DNA from: Galeruca laticollis
Lineage: Eukaryota > Arthropoda > Insecta > Coleoptera > Chrysomelidae
Direction of reading: 5' to 3'
Length of the DNA stretch: 64,000 bases
Assembly (NCBI GenBank): GCA_963921935.1
Contig: OY998180.1
Location: forward strand, 114,830,183-114,894,182
The notes under the pieces are model-generated. The model had not been told where the DNA came from, did no database searches, and saw nothing but the letters and a program-made list of their open reading frames with translations. Below, piece by piece: positions 56,041-64,000 of this stretch (position 1 is its first letter; every line of letters begins with the position of its first letter). Both the position numbers and the translations under genes were made by a program.

Positions 56041-56579
56041 TTTCTTTTGAAATATTTGTAATGTCAACTAAGTCAGAGCTTGATTTATGTGTATCGAGGT
56101 TTAAGTCATCTGAAGAATCGGATTCCTTGTTAAGATATACTAATTTGTGGAAATTTAGATTTTTAGCTTTTAATTCAGCCTTTTTGATTTTTATTCGCGT
56201 CAGTTCTTCGCTAAATCTTGTGTCGGGAGACCCTACAATGGTTGTAGGGAGACGTGGTTCGTCTACTACACGTTTTGATTTTTTGTTTATAGTGAGTGGA
56301 AAGTTTAGAAAGTTTTTTATGTCTTTTGATAATTTTGGACGTACCTTTAGTTTTAGATGCCTTGAGGGAAGTATTCACAGTCACAAAAGGTTTCTTTACA
56401 CTCACTATATTATTAATATTTAGATTATCACTTGAAAAGATTTCCGGCTTTATCGCATTAAGCTTTTGGATCTTTTCCCTAAGCCTACGAGTATATTCTG
56501 TGGTAAATGGGGTAGTCCCCGTTATTGGCGGAGATGGTAACGTGAAATCAATTGAGATATTCAATTGATTGAAAAACAC
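56041..56579 (-). pseudogene. Coding remnant of unknown family, one frameshift
   Basis: From Met at 56579 the frame reads ISIDFTLPSPPITGTTPF, YTRRLREKIQKLNAIKPE, then SLKASKTKGT. After a frameshift near 56330 it continues in another frame as KDIKNFLNFPLTINKKSKR, LPTTIVGSPDTRFSEELTRI, KIKKAELKAKNLNFHKL and SSDDLNLDTHKSSSDLVDI. Lys/Ser/Asp composition and a GSPDT block recall the C-terminal tail of pogo-type transposases, but this is weak. It begins exactly beyond the transposon end, so it is older target sequence. Confidence 0.4.
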
Positions 56580-57169
56580 TTCAAGATTTAAAGAAAAAAC
56601 ATAAATAATTCACAAGTCCAATGGCAAAACTTTACTACTATATCACTCAAAGAATGTTTTATGAATGCCATGAAGTTTATTTGGATAGTTATGGAACATG
56701 TTTCAATGAGTCGCACAGGAACAGCATTTTGCGGTAAAAGTACAAAGTCTAAAGTATGAAGACATATTGAAAATACTTATTAATCATTTCTAAAGACGTT
56801 CGGAAAACAATTTCATCAGTGTATTAGACGATCAAGTGATAAAACATACTAATTTATGCCACAACCACACTACATCAGAGTAACTCGATCAACGACTAAA
56901 TTAATATTAATAAATCAATAATCTTATTACTGACTTAGTCGCGTAAAATGAAGGAAGCACGCGAAAATTACATTAGTAGAACAATATGGTGCTGAAAGAC
57001 GTTTTACAACACATTAAACTAATTTATGTTTAATATTCAATCTTTTGTTGAATTGTTTGTTTTGAGGTAGAGCTGTTAGATACTCATAACTGCAGATAGG
57101 ATAACAAATGAGGAGATTATGGTGGCAGCTTTGCTAGATTAAAATATAAGTTGGTTGAAATTAGCGGCA
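56580..57169. other. No recognisable feature
   Basis: AT-rich, no supported frame. Confidence 0.4.
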
Positions 57170-57300
57170 GTGTTAAATAATTATCGCCATTCAATCAAAA
57201 AGAGATCTGTGATATGATCTCCAACAATTCCTGACCAAACATCACCGTTCCAGGTATTGAGTGGCAATTTTAACGATTAGCATGAGTACCACTATAGGAA
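57170..57300 (-). pseudogene. Probable mariner-superfamily transposase scrap
   Basis: On the minus strand NTWNGDVWSGIVGDHITDLF matches the strand-core segment between the first and second catalytic Asp of mariner-type transposases (VNVWAGIIGDxLIGPF), followed by stops. It is too short for certainty. Confidence 0.45.
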
Positions 57301-57775
57301 TACTTATCACTAGATGTAGTAGGTTTTCCACAAACTCAAGCTTGATATTCAGTTTGATATTTAGTACTTATTGGATTAGCAGCTCCTTTACATATCTAAG
57401 CTCGCGAAAACTGCTTTATTTTTACTGATTGTGCTCTAGCATCATATCATATCTTGGTCGTATCTTCAGAGGAAAATTATGTATAAAATTCAACAAGTTA
57501 TTATGATGAGCAAAGTCCAGATCCCTAGGGGGTCGAACTACGACAAAGGGACCTGATACGGTACTTGTAGAAGAAGAAGCTCTGAACATAGACGTCACAC
57601 AATTTATTATGAGCGTTTTGAATTAAATTTCCAGCTACTCTTTCCAGATCGTTTCTTTTTATAGCCAGAGGTATTATCCTACTACTAATTGAAGATCTAA
57701 TTCTCCAATTTAAGATTTGTTTTGTCCATTGTCAATTTTAAATTTTCTTCAAGTGTCTCCACTTTGAAACGGACA

Positions 57776-57780
<5 letters not shown>
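57301..57780. other. No recognisable feature
   Basis: Non-coding; a CCTAGGGGGTCGAACTACG segment near 57523 is slightly GC-rich. Nothing is assignable. Confidence 0.4.
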
Positions 57781-57833
<53 letters not shown>

Positions 57834-57834
57834 A
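57781..57834. repeat. (AT)n microsatellite
   Basis: AT repeat with one G interruption, about 70 bp downstream (minus strand) of the hammerhead-like motif of the PLE at 58274-58720. Confidence 0.95.
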
Positions 57835-57860
57835 AGAAAAGAAAGGTAAATATCGGGTAA

Positions 57861-57908
57861 TATCGGGTAATCGGTATGTATCAATACTCTTTTGTTCAAA
57901 GTGCCTCT
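57861..57908. repeat. Inverted repeat arm of the second PLE copy
   Basis: TATCGGGTAATCGGTATGTA and CTTTTGTTCAAAGTGCCTCT recur inverted at 58702-58755, bracketing the PLE fragment. Inverted terminal segments are common in PLE copies. Confidence 0.75.
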
Positions 57909-57941
57909 ATTTCGTTGTTAATTTACAAATTCTTCAGGAGG
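57904..57941 (-). ncRNA. Degenerate hammerhead-like motif of the second PLE
   Basis: On the minus strand CCTC, core CTGAAGA (N7 = A is allowed), stem II TTGT/ACAA, GAAA, TA, then GAGG, which pairs with CCTC as stem I. Stem III is reduced to nothing, so it is probably inactive, but the layout matches the other motifs. Confidence 0.45.
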
Positions 57942-58273
57942 TTATTGCTACAAACATCAATTAATGAAACATAAGGATTATAAAATAAAAGTTACTTACA
58001 ACGTGAGTAATTAAAATACGTGAAAACACATGACGTGAAGTCCACCAGTCAAAACGGAAACAACGAATACATTGGCAATTCAATTTTAAACTGTACAAAT
58101 ACACATCAAACTATCTTTCTAAAACTTGCCACACCAAAAAATACATTTTTATAAGCGAGAATAAAAAGTGAAGTTGGAATTAACAACTAATTACAAAAAT
58201 ATAAAAATACAAATATGAAAGTAGTATAGTCCAGTAAAATTATTTCACAAACACCACAAAGGTTGAATCATAC

Positions 58274-58720
58274 TTATTTACATTTTAGAATATTGCAATA
58301 GATCACACTTAGTTGGTCAATGTCTGATCTAAAATTGATAGAGTTTTCACAGCTATTTACATGAACCATCTCCAGAAACAATCGACGTCTATAATTGCTT
58401 TCAAATTCAAAGATTTTAACCCTATCGTAATCAAATGTATGGTTCATATTTTTAACATGTGATGCCAAAGCATACGAATTCTTCCCTATACGGCAGTCAC
58501 TCCTGTGCTGTACTAACCTTTGTTTTAGACTCTGCGAAGTCTGACCTATATAACAACCCTGACATACTGAACAGGGAACACAGTAAATGACATCACTATT
58601 ACGTAATAATTCGTCTCTATCTTTCATTTTTGTGAAAAGTGATTGAATCGTAGTGACATTATATTCCGATATCTTCAAGTTATTAAATAATTTGAAATGT
58701 GAGAGGCACTTTGAACAAAA
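58274..58720 (-). pseudogene. Penelope-like element GIY-YIG endonuclease fragment
   Basis: KMKDRDELLRNSDVIYCVPC leads into CSVCQGCYIGQTSQSLKQR (GIY-YIG), then VQHRSDCRIGKNSYALASHV, MNHTFDYDRVKIFEFE and RRRLFLEMVHVN with the catalytic Glu, ending ...NILKCK. The RT upstream is absent; the first residues beyond 58720 come from an inverted terminal segment. It is the same domain as at 32540 but clearly diverged. Confidence 0.88.
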
Positions 58721-58755
58721 GAGTTTGAGTATTGATACAGACCGATTACCCGATA
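58702..58755. repeat. Inverted repeat arm of the second PLE copy
   Basis: Inverse copy of 57861-57908: AGAGGCACTTTGAACAAAAG and CCGATTACCCGATA. Confidence 0.75.
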
Positions 58756-58771
58756 CCGACATGTATATCAA

Positions 58772-59127
58772 GTTATCCTATAAAAGCCACTGCGCTAAGA
58801 TCATTTGTTGAACTAAGAATTACTGTACTATAATTTTCGGGAGATAAGGGACACATACAAAGGATATCGTCATTGATATAAACAGTCTGGTTATATGCTA
58901 AAATCACAATAATACGTCGAACAAGATATTACACAATGCGATATTAACAAGGGATGAGTAATATACCTGTCAGTATTGATTTTCATGTTCGGGAGTAATA
59001 TTTTTATATAATAAACTGCCGATTGGCACTCGGTAGTAGTGCTAGATGTGTAATATTATGTAGCTTCACGATCAAACCATTGAGTGGAATTTTTTCGAAA
59101 AATTTGAAAGCTTCCATAAAAAAACCT
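58772..59127. other. No recognisable feature
   Basis: Non-coding. Confidence 0.4.
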
Positions 59128-59260
59128 TCAAGGGACCGGCGTAGAGGCCAGGCTCAATGAAATGGGCTCCAGGGATATTCACAAGCTTTTGAATGGTCCG
59201 TATTACAGTGGATAAGACGTCACCCACACCAAGTTAAGGCTCTCCGACGGATATAATTAA
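59128..59260 (+). repeat. Dispersed repeat, copy A
   Basis: GGGACCGGCGTAGAGGCCAG, AATGGTCCGTATTA and AAGACGTCACCCACACC recur at 59607-59765 in order. These are non-coding SINE-like lengths, but no tRNA-type promoter is seen. Confidence 0.7.
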
Positions 59261-59606
59261 ATATCCCATCATTCTGTAACTTAATGTTCCATATCATAAT
59301 ATCGTCCATATTACAAAACGATTACAAACCAAAATTTATGAAAATCGTTCAAGCCATTTCCGAAATAATTGAGACGTGCCTTATTTAGGACTCCCCCTGT
59401 ATTATAAGTAAATGTTATTAATGAAATGCCCTGTATTTTATTTTAAAATCAAAATGTATTGACTTACATTATAAAATACAATTGAAAAACGTATTTCCAA
59501 ACAAAAAATGTTGCATTTGCAGAATTTGTCCACCACTTGTTTAAAGAATAGTGATGCCTATGATCGATCGGGGAAGTAACCAAAGCTCACAAAATTACAT
59601 TTTGTA

Positions 59607-59765
59607 ATAACAAAAAAGTATTAAGGGCCCACCCTGGGACCGGAGTGGAAGTCAGGGTAAAAAGAAAAAATGGGGTTCAAGGATTTTTGCAAGCTATCGA
59701 ATGGTCCATATTATAAGACATAAGACGTCACCCACACCGGGTTAGGGCTGTCCGGCGGTTATAAA
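59607..59765 (+). repeat. Dispersed repeat, copy B
   Basis: GGGACCGGAGTGGAAGTCAG, GAATGGTCCATATTATAAG and AAGACGTCACCCACACCGG; ends TCCGGCGGTTATAA, against TCCGACGGATATAA in copy A. Confidence 0.7.
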
Positions 59766-60373
59766 TATATAAATAAATGAATAAATTATTATTATTACTA
59801 TATTCGTTAATTGTATTTTTTGTTTGGCTGGTGGCCGAGTCTCAATATCCTCCACAGTGTAGGTCTTATGTTTATAAACCTCTCACTTTCGGGAAATAGA
59901 TTATCTCCTCTGCTTCTTTCTCATGAATGCAAGATTCACCCCCTCACCCCATTCTCATATTCCATCTTAAACAATAACTAATACATCTGAGGCCATTTTC
60001 ATAATGGGTACATGATCTGATTTCAATCTACTTAACTTTTAGTTGACATCATTGTTCTGTCAACTAATCCGTACGTTTTAGAGGGAAAACGATATCATTT
60101 CCTGGCCGGCTTTCATCAAAAAAGTACTCGTGTTCGTTAGTTCTGCAAAATGGTGTTAGATGTTGGCTTTTTTAGTCATTTTAATGTGATTGTTTGATGT
60201 GAACCATCGTCGGTTTAACTAGTTCATATTTTAATTATCCGTAGTTTAATTATATATAACATAATGGAATCTAACCTCAACTCGGAGGTAAGTACACACC
60301 TGTTGTGAATCCGTTTCCTTTTTGTATCTTTTTTGCCAACTACAGTATCTAAATGCTGTTTTTTTATTTTAGT
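59766..60373. other. No gene recognised
   Basis: Includes ATGGAATCTAACCTCAACTC followed by GGAG and a GTAAGT donor at about 60264-60292, which looks like a short first exon, but no downstream partner was found. Confidence 0.4.
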
Positions 60374-60412
60374 CTCCCTGATGATAAGGACAATCATCCT
60401 CAAAAGCTTGGA
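60374..60412 (+). ncRNA. Degenerate hammerhead-like motif upstream of a PLE remnant
   Basis: Core CTGATGA at 60378-60384, stem II AGGA/TCCT, then AAAA (the usual G12 is A) and GCTT; TCC before the core pairs with GGA after it. The A-GC-T-T arrangement after the core is the same as at 61206-61246. Probably inactive. Confidence 0.45.
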
Positions 60413-60622
60413 AAAATGAAAACATTTTAAGCGAATCTCCGTGTTTTGAAATTGCATGCCAGTGTAAAGAATGAATTTTTGAATTATAAAAATTGCTGTA
60501 GAAAAATTGGCATGCATCCGTTAATGAAATGAGTCCGGTAAATTTCTGGAAAACTGTGCACATTTTTACATCACATTTTCTAATCCTTTAACAATTAATT
60601 GTGAGTTAGCCATGATTTCGAA

Positions 60623-60829
60623 GGAGTTGAAGTTTTAATTGGAGAAAATAACTACTATAAAAGGGTTTTCTTGGAGATGGTGTTTATTAATAAAATTGAA
60701 AGACCCCTCAACACTAGATCAGATACTCAAAATCTGAGTCTCATCTATAATTACATTTTGGAGTATGAGAATAATAAGAACAAAATTCCTAAAATATTTC
60801 CCCTAACACAGCACACTAACAATGCATAA
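60623..60829 (+). pseudogene. Penelope-like element endonuclease, C-terminal end
   Basis: GVEVLIGENNYYKRVFLEMV, then FINKIERPLNTRSDTQNLSL and IYNYILEYENN up to a stop. Aligned by eye with the fragment at 58274 (VKIFEFESNYRRRLFLEMV ... INFRSDIDQLSVIY), it is the part after the GIY-YIG motif, including the catalytic Glu. The upstream half is missing. It lies about 0.4 kb before a hammerhead-like motif and a TA tract, the same order as at 32540-33365. Confidence 0.78.
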
Positions 60830-61205
60830 CATCTTCGTTAATGTAGTTTTCGCTGGTTTGCATTTTAGTTAAAGGCCATTTTGTGTTGTTCCGTGCTCAC
60901 CGTGTTGTTCCATGCTAGTTGTCACTTTCACCATTTGTTTTCATTTGGAGTTTTATCAGTTAATTTCTAACATCTTAAAATGTAATAATCATTGTGTGTT
61001 TAATCCGATAATAATTTCTAAATCATGACAATGTTATTATTTGTAACGGTTTTTATGTTACTTGTAAATGTTTTTTAAATGTATATAGTGTTTATGGAGT
61101 TTTTATTGTTTCCATCTTTTATGGTATAGTCGATCTGACAATCCATTTTAGTAAGTACGACTATGTTTTGTAACGTATTGTTTTTAAATATATAATATTT
61201 GTAGT
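60830..61205 (+). other. PLE 3' untranslated region
   Basis: Non-coding sequence between the PLE stop and the hammerhead-like motif. Confidence 0.45.
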
Positions 61206-61246
61206 CATCCTGAGGAAGACCCCAAACAAGGGTTGAAAGCTTGATG
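61206..61246 (+). ncRNA. Hammerhead-like motif at a PLE 3' end
   Basis: CATC (61206-61209), core CTGAGGA (61210-61216, N7 = G allowed), stem II CCC/GGG with loop CAAACAA, GAAA (61235-61238), GCTT, then GATG (61243-61246), which pairs perfectly with CATC as stem I. Stem III would be a single A-U pair with a GC loop and U as cleavage nucleotide. Extra bases AGA and TT flank stem II, so activity is uncertain. Confidence 0.5.
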
Positions 61247-61307
61247 AATAATAAAATTGTTTGATTTCTCACCAGCCTCACTGTTGACTGCTACACCCAG
61301 TTCTGGA

Positions 61308-61308
<1 letters not shown>

Positions 61309-61370
<62 letters not shown>
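61309..61370. repeat. (AT)n microsatellite, ~62 bp
   Basis: Perfect AT repeat immediately before the 351-bp tandem array and about 65 bp after the PLE hammerhead-like motif. Confidence 0.95.
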
Positions 61371-61374
<4 letters not shown>

Positions 61375-61465
61375 AAGATGTAGGAATATCGCGTGATATG
61401 TTAACAACAACAACAAAGAGAATCATGGGTAATTCACGCAAGGTAAAGGGCTACTGAAATAGAGT

Positions 61466-61522
61466 GGTAACCGTGGACATGCATGTTTCTGGCTCATTTT
61501 GCCTCATCAGCACGGCATAACC
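61466..61522 (-). ncRNA. Type I hammerhead ribozyme, monomer 1
   Basis: Minus strand: GGTTATGCCGTG, core CTGATGA, stem II GGC/GCC with loop AAAATGA, one extra A, GAAA, stem III ACA/TGT with loop TGCA, cleavage triplet GTC, then CACGGTTACC. GCCGTG pairs with CACGGT as stem I, with GGT/ACC further out. All conserved core bases are present apart from the inserted A before GAAA. Ribozyme-bearing tandem repeats of similar length are known as metazoan retrozymes and as insect, newt and schistosome satellites. Confidence 0.8.
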
Positions 61523-62167
61523 AAATAATGATGTGAAATTTGGGAGCAAAGATGTTAACCAAATAATGATGTGAAATTTGGGAGCAAAGATGTTAATCGA
61601 AACATGGGAAAACACAAAATAACGGATTTCAGCAGGGAAACCAAACGCTCATTTGTGGTCTTCATTGGAAGATCCCGTGTTTTCAGGACATCAACCAACA
61701 TCGACACGGAGGCGCTTATAGCCCCCCCCCATGAACCTTCGGACCCATAGTAAATAACAAAGAAGATGTAGGAATATCGCGTGATATGTTAACAACAACA
61801 ACAAGGGAATCATGGGTAATTCACGCAAGGTAAAGGGCTACTGAAATAGAGTGGTAACCGTGGACATGCAACCAAATAATGATGTGAAATTTGGGAGCAA
61901 AGATGTTAATCGAAACATGGGAAAACACAAAATAACGGATTTCAGCAGGGAAACCAAACGCTCATTTGTGTCTTCAATTGGAAGATCCCGAGTTTTCAGG
62001 ACATCAACCAACATCGACACGGAGGCGCATATAGCCCCCCCGCCATGAACCTTCCGACCCATAGTAAATAACAAAGAAGATGTAGGAATATCGCGTGATA
62101 TGTTAACAACAACAACAAAGAGAATCATGGGTAATTCACGCAAGGTAAAGGGCTACTGAAATAGAGT

Positions 62168-62224
62168 GGTAACCGTGGACATGCATGTTTCTGGCTCATT
62201 TTGCCTCATCAGCACGGCATAACC
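62168..62224 (-). ncRNA. Type I hammerhead ribozyme, monomer 3
   Basis: Identical in sequence to the copy in monomer 1; predicted cleavage falls between 62178 and 62177 on the minus strand. Confidence 0.8.
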
Positions 62225-62518
62225 AAATAATGATGTGAAATTTGGGAGCAAAGATGTTAATCGAAACATGGGAAAACACAAAATAACGGATTTCAGCAGG
62301 GAAACCAAACGCTCATTTGTGTCTTCAATTGGAAGATCCCGAGTTTTCAGGACATCAACCAACATCGACACGGAGGCGCATATAGCCCCCCCGCCATGAA
62401 CCTTCCGACCCATAGTAAATAACAAAGAAGATGTAGGAATATCGCGTGATATGTTAACAACAACAACAAAGAGAATCATGGGTAATTCACGCAAGGTAAA
62501 GGGCTACTGAAATAGAGT

Positions 62519-62575
62519 GGTAACCGTGGACATGCATGTTTCTGGCTCATTTTGCCTCATCAGCACGGCATAACC
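62519..62575 (-). ncRNA. Type I hammerhead ribozyme, monomer 4
   Basis: Same sequence, exactly 351 bp from the previous copy. Confidence 0.8.
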
Positions 62576-62869
62576 AAATAATGATGTGAAATTTGGGAGC
62601 AAAGATGTTAATCGAAACATGGGAAAACACAAAATAACGGATTTCAGCAGGGAAACCAAACGCTCATTTGTGTCTTCAATTGGAAGATCCCGAGTTTTCA
62701 GGACATCAACCAACATCGACACGGAGGCGCATATAGCCCCCCCGCCATGAACCTTCCGACCCATAGTAAATAACAAAGAAGATGTAGGAATATCGCGTGA
62801 TATGTTAACAACAACAACAAAGAGAATCATGGGTAATTCACGCAAGGTAAAGGGCTACTGAAATAGAGT

Positions 62870-62926
62870 GGTAACCGTGGACATGCATGTTTCTGGCTCA
62901 TTTTGCCTCATCAGCACGGCATAACC
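62870..62926 (-). ncRNA. Type I hammerhead ribozyme, monomer 5
   Basis: Same sequence. This monomer differs from its neighbours only outside the ribozyme (AAGGAGG for ACGGAGG near 63071). Confidence 0.8.
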
Positions 62927-63220
62927 AAATAATGATGTGAAATTTGGGAGCAAAGATGTTAATCGAAACATGGGAAAACACAAAATAACGGATTTCAGCA
63001 GGGAAACCAAACGCTCATTTGTGTCTTCAATTGGAAGATCCCGAGTTTTCAGGACATCAACCAACATCGACAAGGAGGCGCATATAGCCCCCCCGCCATG
63101 AACCTTCCGACCCATAGTAAATAACAAAGAAGATGTAGGAATATCGCGTGATATGTTAACAACAACAACAAAGAGAATCATGGGTAATTCACGCAAGGTA
63201 AAGGGCTACTGAAATAGAGT

Positions 63221-63277
63221 GGTAACCGTGGACATGCATGTTTCTGGCTCATTTTGCCTCATCAGCACGGCATAACC
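63221..63277 (-). ncRNA. Type I hammerhead ribozyme, monomer 6
   Basis: Same sequence and spacing. Confidence 0.8.
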
Positions 63278-63571
63278 AAATAATGATGTGAAATTTGGGA
63301 GCAAAGATGTTAATCGAAACATGGGAAAACACAAAATAACGGATTTCAGCAGGGAAACCAAACGCTCATTTGTGTCTTCAATTGGAAGATCCCGAGTTTT
63401 CAGGACATCAACCAACATCGACACGGAGGCGCATATAGCCCCCCCGCCATGAACCTTCCGACCCATAGTAAATAACAAAGAAGATGTAGGAATATCGCGT
63501 GATATGTTAACAACAACAACAAAGAGAATCATGGGTAATTCACGCAAGGTAAAGGGCTACTGAAATAGAGT

Positions 63572-63628
63572 GGTAACCGTGGACATGCATGTTTCTGGCT
63601 CATTTTGCCTCATCAGCACGGCATAACC
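63572..63628 (-). ncRNA. Type I hammerhead ribozyme, monomer 7
   Basis: Same sequence and spacing. Confidence 0.8.
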
Positions 63629-63922
63629 AAATAATGATGTGAAATTTGGGAGCAAAGATGTTAATCGAAACATGGGAAAACACAAAATAACGGATTTCAG
63701 CAGGGAAACCAAACGCTCATTTGTGTCTTCAATTGGAAGATCCCGAGTTTTCAGGACATCAACCAACATCGACACGGAGGCGCATATAGCCCCCCCGCCA
63801 TGAACCTTCCGACCCATAGTAAATAACAAAGAAGATGTAGGAATATCGCGTGATATGTTAACAACAACAACAAAGAGAATCATGGGTAATTCACGCAAGG
63901 TAAAGGGCTACTGAAATAGAGT

Positions 63923-63979
63923 GGTAACCGTGGACATGCATGTTTCTGGCTCATTTTGCCTCATCAGCACGGCATAACC
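63923..63979 (-). ncRNA. Type I hammerhead ribozyme, monomer 8 (monomer cut by window end)
   Basis: The ribozyme is complete although the monomer is truncated at 64000. Confidence 0.8.
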
Positions 63980-64000
63980 AAATAATGATGTGAAATTTGG

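Larger units (their letters stand above)
61371..64000 (-). repeat. 351-bp tandem array with a hammerhead ribozyme in each full monomer (retrozyme-like)
   Basis: Monomers start (AAAGAAGATGTAGG) at 61371, 61759, 62073, 62424, 62775, 63126, 63477 and 63828; from 62073 on the spacing is exactly 351 bp and copies are nearly identical. The first monomer has a 38-bp internal duplication; the second lacks 37 bp. The array runs off the window. Since 351 is a multiple of three, one 113-codon minus-strand frame (MRELPMILFVVVVN...) stays open in each monomer. It has a hydrophobic start but no known domain, and it overlaps the ribozyme, so I do not call it a gene. High identity means recent amplification or homogenisation. 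Confidence 0.95.

Noticed and set aside
61371..64000. The 351-bp array as a CRISPR array or as tandem protein genes
   Set aside because: Repeats are far too long and contiguous for CRISPR with no unique spacers; the conserved frame overlaps the ribozyme and shows no known domain, so I kept it only as a finding.

Overview
This is eukaryotic, AT-rich, gene-poor DNA, almost certainly from an insect. The evidence is an errantivirus-like Ty3/gypsy element with an envelope reading frame, I-clade-type LINEs, Penelope-like elements (PLEs), Tc1/mariner, hAT, P-like and PIF/Harbinger elements, spliceosomal GT-AG introns inside transposase genes, and long tandem repeats. A beetle would fit the palindromic MITEs, but the species cannot be read from the window. 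I found no convincing single-copy host gene. Nearly everything recognisable is mobile or satellite DNA, much of it nested.

Layout: 1-3085 is a foldback block of ~170-bp repeats in both orientations around a short captured coding remnant. 5.7-12.3 kb is a minus-strand LINE (ORF1 with zinc knuckles; ORF2 with endonuclease, RT and RNase H), split by a complete Tc1 copy with TA target duplication. 12.4-14.4 kb holds MITE and satellite pieces. 14.5-19.7 kb is a second minus-strand LINE. 20.15-30.18 kb is a minus-strand gypsy/errantivirus-like provirus with LTRs, tRNA-Ser-type primer site, gag, pol and env, all decayed; its 3' LTR carries a mariner-like transposon with 280-bp inverted repeats, which itself carries a MITE. 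32-33.4 kb holds two PLE pieces head to head, with a hammerhead-like motif and a TA microsatellite. 35.8-41.1 kb is a 5.3-kb transposon with subterminal repeats and a decayed DDE-type transposase; its 5' region holds a hAT element, whose terminal repeat holds a P-like element encoding only a THAP protein. 42-50 kb holds palindromic MITEs, a second Tc1 and a GC-rich block. 50.4-52.1 kb is PIF/Harbinger joined to a BEL/Pao fragment. 52.7-56.0 kb is a complete-ended 3.3-kb IS630/Tc1-superfamily transposon with an intron. 57.8-61.4 kb holds two PLE remnants and three hammerhead-like motifs. 61.37-64.0 kb is a very homogeneous 351-bp tandem array running off the window.

The most interesting signal is RNA. 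Each full monomer of the terminal 351-bp array contains, on the minus strand, an almost complete type I hammerhead ribozyme (stem I, CUGAUGA core, stem II, GAAA, stem III, GUC cleavage site). This is the architecture reported for metazoan retrozymes and ribozyme-bearing satellites. Five further hammerhead-like motifs occur in the window. Four of them lie about 70-105 bp upstream, in their own orientation, of a (TA)n tract, and three of those four lie downstream of PLE endonuclease remnants, which suggests a recurring PLE 3'-end module. The second highlight is the three-level nest at 35.8-41.1 kb, with all insertion boundaries readable, including a nonautonomous P-like element that could encode a DNA-binding repressor.
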